64,000 bases of DNA from Polaromonas eurypsychrophila (GTDB lineage: Bacteria; Pseudomonadota; Gammaproteobacteria; Burkholderiales; Burkholderiaceae_C). The stretch is from the NCBI RefSeq assembly GCF_014641715.1, contig NZ_BMIG01000018.1, forward strand, positions 1 to 64,000, in the 5' to 3' direction. The position numbers and the translations under genes are program-made. This document shows positions 55,072-64,000 of the stretch, piece by piece; within the stretch, counting starts at the first letter, position 1; every line of letters begins with the position of its first letter. Under the pieces are notes generated by a model that worked only from the letters and a program-made list of their open reading frames with translations, did not search any database and had not been told where the DNA came from.

Positions 55072-57772
55072 ATGCATGGCTCTCACTCTTCCTTGCCCTC
55101 CTGGGTGATCTCGGGAGGCTGGCATACGGTTGGCACGATCTCCCTGGCTGCGCTGGTGCTCTGGACCGGCGCCACCGGCCCGGCGCTCGCCAAGGAAGGG
55201 ACACGCCAACCCGAGCGTGTGACCCTGCAGCTCAAGTGGCGACATCAGTTTCAGTTCGCGGGTTATTACGCGGCTCAGGCGAAAGGCTTTTACAGGGACG
55301 AAGGGCTGGAGGTCACGATCAGGGAAGGCGGTCCGGACAGGCCGCCGGTGACCACCGTCCTCAGTGGTCAAGCCCAGTACAGCATTGGTGATTCCGACCT
55401 GGTGACAAGCCGGATCAACGGGCAGCCGATTGTGGCGCTGGCGGCGATTTTCCAGCATTCACCCTATGTCATCCTGAGCCGGCAGGATCGCAAATATCCG
55501 TGTGCCCAGTGATCTCATAGGCGCAAAGGTCATGCTATCGGAACACCAGGGCGCCATCCAGTTGCGCGCCATGTTGCAGAGCGAGGGGATCGATCCGAAG
55601 CGTATCAATATTGTTCCGCAATCGTGGAACCTTGAAGACCTGATCGCAGGCGACGTAGACGCCATGTCAGCGTACGCCACCGTGGAGGCCGCGATGTTAC
55701 TGGCTCGTGGCGTGGCGCCATCGACAATACGCAGCCTGGACTACGGCATTGATTTCTACGGCGACATTTTGTTCACGACGGAGGCTGAAGTCGGGAAAAA
55801 TCCTGGACGCACCGCCGCGTTCCTGCGCGCCAGCCTCAAAGGTTGGGACTATGCGCTCAATCATGGCGATGAAATCGCCGGTTTGATCATGGGGACGGAC
55901 GGTGTCGCACAACGGGGGCTGACGCGCGCGATGCTGGTTCGGGAAGCCGTGGAGATGCTGCCCTTTATTCTTCCCGATGTGGTGGAGATCGGGCATATGA
56001 ACCCAGGCCGGTTCGAGCACATCGCACGCACGCTGGCGAATCAGGGCCTGGTGCGTACCGATAATTCACTGAAGGGGTTGATGTATGAGCCCGGCGCCGG
56101 GATCGATCCCTTGCTGCTGCGGTGGCTGACAGGCGTCAGCCTGGCGGGCTTCGCACTTGTGGCGCTGGGGTTTCTCTGGAATATCCAGATTCATCGCCGG
56201 GTGCGTGAGCGGACGCAGGAACTGCAGGCGGAAGTCAGCCACCGGACCAAGGTGCAGCAACAGCTCAAAGTCAGCGAAGAGATGGTTCAACTGATGTTTG
56301 AGACCACGGCAGCAGGCCTCGTGATGAATACGCCCGATGGCCGCTTGCTGATGGCCAACCCCGCTTATTACGCGATCACCGGTTTTACCGAGAACGAATT
56401 GCGCACCATGGAGATGCGCAATCGAACCCACCCTGAAGACCTGCCTCGTTATCTCGGGCTCAGGAACCGCATGCTTGACGGCGAATTCGATGCGTTCACC
56501 GATGATCAGCGCCGTCTGCAAAAAGGTGGCGGTTTCGTATGGATACATGCCACGGTGTCTCTGGTGCGCTCGGCCGATGGGACGCCGACGCATGTCATCG
56601 CGGTGGTTGAGGACATCACGACGCGCCGGGCGACAGAGGACAAGCTGCGCCAGAGCGAGATGATGCTGGAGATCGCCGGCCGCACCGCGCAGCTTGGAGG
56701 CTGGATGCTGGATTTGTCTGCCGATCAAGTGCTCTGGTCCGACGAAGTCTGCAAAATCCACGACGTGCCTCTGGGCAGCAAGCCGCTGCTGCACGACGTT
56801 TTGCTGGCATACGCGCCCGAGGACCGGGAAAAAATCACCGCCGCATTTGACGCATGTATGCGGGACGGCACACCGTTTGACCTGTCGCTAGAGGTCGTCA
56901 ATACAAGCGGGCGCCGCGTATGTATACGAACCATTGCCGAGGCACTGCGGGACAGCAGCGGCAAGATCACCCGGATTCATGGCTCCTGCCAGGACATCAC
57001 CGAAAGTAAGCAGGCGCAGGACAGCATTCTGCGTCTCAACGCCGAGCTGGAAGACCGTGTGCGGCGGCGCACCGCCGAGCTGGAAGCGGTGAACCAGGAG
57101 CTGGAAGCCTTCTCCTATTCCGTGTCACACGACCTTCGCTCCCCGCTGAACACGATTGACGGATTCAGCCAGTTGATGGAGCGCATGAGCGCGGACAAAA
57201 TCGGCGAGCAAGGACGGCATTACCTGAGCCGAATTCGCGCGGGAACCCGGCAGATGGGCGAGCTGATCGAGGGTTTGCTGTCGTTGGCCAAACTCACGCG
57301 CGATCCGCTGCGTTCCGCAGTGGTCGATCTCGCGGCCATCGCCAGTCGGGCGGTGCAGGCGTGCGAGGAACGGGACCCTGCGCGTCAGGTGCAGGTACAC
57401 ATCCAGCAGGGTCTGCTGGCGCACGCCGACCCTGTGTTGCTGTCGGTCGTCATGGACAACCTGGTGAGCAATGCCTGGAAATTCACGTCCAAGCAGCCGT
57501 CGGCACGAATTGATATTGGCTCTGAGGCCGGCACCCATGGTGAAACTGTATATTTCGTCAAGGACAACGGTGCCGGCTTTGACATGGCCCATGTGGACAA
57601 GCTTTTTGGCACCTTCCAGCGACTTCATTCGCCGACGGATTTTGCGGGAACCGGCATTGGCCTGGCGACCGTGCAGCGCATCATCTCCAGGCATGGAGGA
57701 CGGGTCTGGGCACACGCTGTTGAAGGGCAGGGCGCGGCGTTTTATTTCACGCTCGGCAAGGCGCAGGGTTGA
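55072..57772 (+). pseudogene. Receptor-PAS hybrid histidine kinase, broken by a single-base frameshift
   Basis: This is one protein read in two frames. The first frame (55072-55512) gives a signal peptide and an NMT1/THI5-like receptor (LQLKWRHQFQFAGYYAAQAK). The second (from about 55495 to 57772) gives the rest of the receptor, a membrane helix near 56110-56180, two PAS/PAC regions and a kinase core: H-box FSYSVSHDLRSPLNTIDGF, N-box DNLVSNAWKFT, G-boxes DNGAGFDM and GTGIGLATV. Removing one A from the AAA at 55492-55494 rejoins them as ...RNIRVPSDL. No receiver domain. It may be a true mutation or a base-call error. Confidence 0.85.
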
Positions 57773-57832
57773 CGCGCCAATAACTGCGTGATGGTCAAGC
57801 CGGCACAAGGCGCCGGCAACAGGCCAAAAAAG

Positions 57833-57906
57833 TGGAGCGGGTGATGGGAATCGAACCCACGCTATTTGCTTGGGAAGCAAAAGTTCTGCCATTGAACTAC
57901 ACCCGC
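57833..57906 (-). tRNA. tRNA-Gly (anticodon CCC)
   Basis: On the minus strand it reads GCGGGTG for the acceptor, GTTC/GAAC for the D stem, and a TTTGC/GCAAA anticodon stem around the loop TTCCCAA, which gives CCC. The T arm is GTGGG-TTCGATT-CCCAT and the acceptor closes with CACCCGC. The discriminator is T and the CCA tail is encoded. 74 bases with CCA. It lies between two genes on opposite strands. Confidence 0.95.
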
Positions 57907-57950
57907 GTGGACTGATTGTAAAACCTCAGGGCGCACGATTCCAGGAAAAA

Positions 57951-58403
57951 TCAGGGGCGCAAATAAGCCCAACCTTCGCCCTGCTTTTTCATGATTTCCG
58001 CCACCCCGGCCGGCACATAGCTGATGGCGGGCAGCATGTCGTCCTTGGCGATTTTCTGGGCACGCATGGTGTTTTCACAGGCGACCACACGCACATTGGC
58101 TTTCATCGCATCGGCGACACGCGAGCCGGTCGGTGACTCGAGCTTGAGCATGCCGATGCCGGGGCCGTAGGCGACGATGGCGATGTCCACGTTGGCGGCA
58201 CCGACGTCGTCCTGCAGGTTTTTGGCGTTGTTCAGTGCCAGGTTCCATTTGGCCGGGTCGTTGTCGCTGACCTGGATCACGATTTTGTGACGTTTTTGGC
58301 CTGTAGTGCCCGTCCCCTGGGCGTTAGCAGCTATCAAAAACGGAGCGGACAGGGTGGCAGCGCCAACCAGGCCGGCTTGGAGAAGCAGTCTGCGGTTCAT
58401 CAT
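57951..58403 (-). CDS. DsrE-family protein with a Tat-like signal
   Basis: The 150-residue protein starts NRRLLLQAGLVGAATLSAPF, a twin-arginine-like leader, and continues with a DsrE fold (KIVIQVSDNDPAKWNLALNN, VACENTMRA with one Cys). DsrE proteins handle sulfur or act as sulfurtransferase-like carriers; a role here is unknown. The ATG at 58403 overlaps the gabD stop (ATGA); MM gives a second start three bases on. Part of its leader (about 58299-58340) is a copy of the CTCCAGCCCAT/AGCTAT-type repeat. Confidence 0.8.
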   Translation of the reverse strand: MMNRRLLLQAGLVGAATLSAPFLIAANAQGTGTTGQKRHKIVIQVSDNDPAKWNLALNNAKNLQDDVGAANVDIAIVAYGPGIGMLKLESPTGSRVADAMKANVRVVACENTMRAQKIAKDDMLPAISYVPAGVAEIMKKQGEGWAYLRP

Positions 58404-59878
58404 TTTTGAATGTCTCCCAGGCACAGGTATTTCATTTCGAGGTACTCGTCCATGCCGTGGCTGGAGCCTTCGCGGCCCAGGCCGGACTGCTTGACGCCGC
58501 CGAAGGGCACATGTTCGGTGGCGATCACGCCGGCGTTGATGCCGACCATGCCATATTCGAGCGCCTCAGCGACGCGGTAGATGCGGCCGATGTCGCGGCT
58601 GTAGAAGTAACTGGCCAGGCCGAACTCGGTGTTGTTGGCTGCATCAATGGCTTCCTGCTCGTGCGTGAAGCGGAACACCGGCGCGAACGGGCCGAAGGTT
58701 TCCTCCCTGGCGCACAACATGTCGCTGGTGGCTTCGGAAATCACGGTCGGTTCAAAAAACTGGCCCTTCATGCGGTGGCCGCCGGCGAGCAACTTGCCGC
58801 CCTTGGCAATCGCGTCATCGACGTGGCGCTGTACCTTGTCAACAGCCGAGTCTTCGATCAGCGGGCCCTGCACCACGCCATCCTCGAAACCATTGCCGAC
58901 CTTGAGCAGTTTCACTTTGGCGGCGAATTTTTCAACGAACTGGTCGTACACGCCGTCCTGCACATAAATGCGGTTGGCGCAGACGCAGGTCTGGCCGGCA
59001 TTGCGGTATTTGCTGGCCATCGCGCCTTCGACGGCCGAGTCGATGTCGGCATCGTCGAACACGATGAAGGGCGCGTTGCCACCCAGCTCGAGCGCCAGCT
59101 TCTTGATCGAGGGCGCGCTTTGTGCCATCAGGATGCGGCCGACCTCGGTGGAGCCGGTGAAGCTGATGTGGCGCACGGTATCGCTGGCGCAGAACACCTT
59201 GCCGACGGCGATCGAGTTGTCGCTGTCGGCGGTCAGGACATTGAGCACACCTGCCGGGATGCCGGCGCGCATGGCCAACTCGGCCGCGGCCAGGGCGGTC
59301 AACGGCGTCAGTTCGGCAGGCTTGATGACCACCGGGCAGCCGGCGGCCAGGGCCGGTGCCACCTTGCGCGTGATCATGGCCAGCGGGAAGTTCCATGGCG
59401 TGATGGCCGCGCAGACTCCGATGGGTTGCTTCAAGACCATCAGGCGGCGGTTGTTGTCGAACTGCGGCAGGGTTTCGCCGTTGACGCGTTTGGCTTCCTC
59501 GGCGAACCACTCGACAAAACTGGCACCGTAGCCGACTTCGCCCTTGGCTTCGGCAAAAGGTTTGCCCTGCTCGGCGGTCATGATGCGGCCCAGATCTTCC
59601 TGGTTAGCCATCAGAAGCTGGTACCACTTCATCAAAATTGCGTGGCGCTCCTTGCCGGTCTTGCTGCGCCAGGCCGGCCAGGCGGAATTGGCGGCGGCAA
59701 TCGCGTCTTCGGCGTCTGTGGCGCCCAGGTTGGCCACATCAGCCAGCTTCAGCCCGGTGGACGGGTCGTTGACGTCGAAACGGGCCGCGCCCTTGAGCCA
59801 CTGGCCGTTGATCAGGGCGTCGGTCTTGAACAGGCTGGGGTCTTTGAGCAGCGAGATTGGGGAAGTCTTCATGTCCAT
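58400..59878 (-). CDS. gabD: Succinate-semialdehyde dehydrogenase, NAD(P)-type
   Basis: The 492-residue aldehyde dehydrogenase would oxidise succinate semialdehyde to succinate. It has the cofactor region FTGSTEVGRILM, the general-base Glu in LELGGNAPF and the catalytic Cys in NAGQTCVCANR. It also has the GGVKQSGLGREG end block typical of GabD. I took the ATG at 59878 (MDMKTSP); one at 59872 is equally possible. It is coupled to the DsrE-like gene downstream by a 4-base overlap, an unusual pairing. Confidence 0.93.
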   Translation of the reverse strand: MDMKTSPISLLKDPSLFKTDALINGQWLKGAARFDVNDPSTGLKLADVANLGATDAEDAIAAANSAWPAWRSKTGKERHAILMKWYQLLMANQEDLGRIMTAEQGKPFAEAKGEVGYGASFVEWFAEEAKRVNGETLPQFDNNRRLMVLKQPIGVCAAITPWNFPLAMITRKVAPALAAGCPVVIKPAELTPLTALAAAELAMRAGIPAGVLNVLTADSDNSIAVGKVFCASDTVRHISFTGSTEVGRILMAQSAPSIKKLALELGGNAPFIVFDDADIDSAVEGAMASKYRNAGQTCVCANRIYVQDGVYDQFVEKFAAKVKLLKVGNGFEDGVVQGPLIEDSAVDKVQRHVDDAIAKGGKLLAGGHRMKGQFFEPTVISEATSDMLCAREETFGPFAPVFRFTHEQEAIDAANNTEFGLASYFYSRDIGRIYRVAEALEYGMVGINAGVIATEHVPFGGVKQSGLGREGSSHGMDEYLEMKYLCLGDIQK

Positions 59879-60085
59879 TAGAGGTCTTTCTGGAAACGGG
59901 AGCTGCAGCGGCTCATTGGTGTAATTCCCAAGCATAGCGCGTCGTGAGGCTTTGTGTACCCCGGTCGGGCGCGGCCGCGCTGAAACTTATAATCAAAAAC
60001 CAAGGCAAATCGAGCACCCCGGTGCGGTCGGCCGCTCCGGGCTGCAGGCCCGGCTGGCGCTGGCCTCACCCGCAACCCACACACC

Positions 60086-62728
<2,643 letters not shown>

Positions 62729-62738
62729 CGGTCTTCAT

Positions 62739-62764
62739 GCTACTTAATCAATAGCTGCTTGCGC
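62739..62764. repeat. AGCTAT-type dispersed repeat, inverted copy
   Basis: Read on the minus strand it gives GCGCAAGCAGCTATTGATTA and AGTAGC, the core of the AGCTAT-type repeat. It lies between alaS and the secreted hydrolase gene, ending two bases before the latter's ATG region, so it may form part of its leader. Confidence 0.65.
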
Positions 62765-62766
62765 AT

Positions 62767-63624
62767 ATGGGGAAAGGGCTAAAGGCACTTTTTATCTGTG
62801 GTTTGCTGGCCACTGGTCTGCCGGGGGGAGTTGCTGCGGCTGCCGCGCCGCAAGAAGTCAGCTACCCCAGCCACGATGGCACGCTGATCAAGGCCTGGGT
62901 CGTTCTGCCCGATGGCCCAGTGCCTCGGGGCAGCGTGGTGGCATTGCATGGCTGTGGTGGCCTGTACGCCAGCCGGGGTGCGCGCAGGGGCCAGCTCAAC
63001 GCTCGCCATCAAGCCATGGCCGATATGCTGGTGGGGCAGGGTTATGCAGCGGTCTTTCCCGACAGCCTCTCGCCGCGTGGCGAGTCCGAGCTGTGCACAC
63101 AGAAAATAGGCTCTCGCCAGATCGACCAGACGCAACGGCGCGCCGATGCGCTGGGGACACTGGCCTGGGTCGCCGCCCAGCCTTGGGCTACTTCAGGCCG
63201 CATTGCGCTGCTCGGTTGGTCGCATGGCGGCAGCGCGGTACTGGCGGCCACCGATTTGTCGCGTGCCGATGTGCGTGCACAGTTGCCGCAGCCTGCATTG
63301 GCTGTGGCGTTTTACCCGGGCTGTAGCGCTGCCTTGAAGTCGGGCTACAGGCCAAACGCACGGTTGGTGCTGATGCTCGGCGAAAAAGACGACTGGACGC
63401 CGCCCGGCCCCTGTGTGGAACTGGGCAAAACGATGGGTGCCGAAGTCAATCTTTATGCCGACAGTTACCACGACTTTGACAGTCCGGTTGGCGAAGTGCG
63501 GCTGCGCCTGGACGTGCCGAATGGTGTCAACCTGGGGCAGGGCGTGCACGTCGGCCCCAACCCGGCGGCGCGCGAGCAGGCCTATGCGCGGTTGCGCGAA
63601 CTGCTGGCACAAGCCTTCCGGTAA
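62767..63624 (+). CDS. Secreted dienelactone-hydrolase-like alpha/beta hydrolase
   Basis: The 285-residue protein has a signal peptide (about residues 1-26, ending GGVAAAAA). An alpha/beta hydrolase fold follows with the nucleophile in GWSHGGS, the acid in GEKDDWTP and His in YHDFDSP. Its HGCGG oxyanion turn resembles the DLH family. Export suggests action in the periplasm. No ribosome binding site is clear; a repeat copy occupies the leader. Substrate unknown. Confidence 0.82.
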   Translation: MGKGLKALFICGLLATGLPGGVAAAAAPQEVSYPSHDGTLIKAWVVLPDGPVPRGSVVALHGCGGLYASRGARRGQLNARHQAMADMLVGQGYAAVFPDSLSPRGESELCTQKIGSRQIDQTQRRADALGTLAWVAAQPWATSGRIALLGWSHGGSAVLAATDLSRADVRAQLPQPALAVAFYPGCSAALKSGYRPNARLVLMLGEKDDWTPPGPCVELGKTMGAEVNLYADSYHDFDSPVGEVRLRLDVPNGVNLGQGVHVGPNPAAREQAYARLRELLAQAFR

Positions 63625-63628
63625 AAAC

Positions 63629-64000
<372 letters not shown>

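Noticed and set aside
58406..59881. 491-residue plus-strand frame opposite gabD
   Set aside because: It is a mirror frame of the intact aldehyde dehydrogenase gene, with low-complexity translation.

Overview
The window is high-GC chromosomal DNA from a betaproteobacterium, most likely a member of the Comamonadaceae close to Polaromonas or Rhodoferax. The reasons are an intracellular PHB depolymerase with a cysteine nucleophile, many Bug/TctC-type solute receptors, a broad catabolic gene set, and short dispersed repeats (AGCTAT...ATAGC elements with a CTCCAGCCCAT lead-in, and GTCAT...ATGAC elements) that I associate with this family. No phage, plasmid origin, rRNA or CRISPR array was seen.

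Layout. 1-7.6 kb: PHB depolymerase, a GST-like protein, a cupin, chorismate synthase (aroC), a 267-bp MITE-like element pressed against the start codon of an MFS transporter, and a DMT exporter. 7.6-19.2 kb: an IclR regulator diverging, across a strong palindromic operator, from a long run of genes: a shikimate/quinate dehydrogenase-like enzyme, a five-gene branched-chain-type ABC transporter, an HPPD-like VOC protein, a 3-dehydroshikimate dehydratase-type TIM barrel, a PcaB-like cycloisomerase, a Gfo/Idh oxidoreductase and type II dehydroquinase. I read this as uptake of quinate/shikimate-like compounds and their conversion to protocatechuate. 19.2-20.8 kb: arfB, an esterase and a broken IS3-family orfA.

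20.8-34.3 kb: a mirror-image catabolic island. Two LysR genes lie tail to tail in the centre, and each diverges from a six-gene operon containing dehydrogenases, an aldolase, a lactonase-like amidohydrolase, a TauD-like dioxygenase and, in total, four orphan Bug receptors without TctAB partners. Its substrate cannot be read from the sequence. 34.3-45.1 kb: a 5'-truncated hypothetical gene, a TauE/SafE permease, the glycine cleavage operon gcvTHP behind a tandem glycine riboswitch, a TRAP transporter with a GntR-type palindrome and an internal terminator, a DenD-like dehydrogenase, and a fragment resembling the C-terminus of TAXI receptors.

45.1-64 kb: ETF-ubiquinone oxidoreductase, an SDR, a thioesterase, an AhpD-like protein, katG diverging from pcaC, a PAS-LuxR regulator diverging across a palindrome from a two-subunit 3-oxoacid CoA-transferase, a second DMT transporter, a hybrid receptor-histidine kinase broken by a single-base frameshift, tRNA-Gly(CCC), a DsrE-like protein overlapping gabD, alaS with a dispersed repeat inside its reading frame, a secreted alpha/beta hydrolase, and a ribH-type lumazine synthase cut by the window edge. 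Parts of a beta-ketoadipate-type route (pcaB, pcaC, CoA-transferase) are scattered rather than clustered. All functional calls come from reading motifs by eye; no database search was possible.
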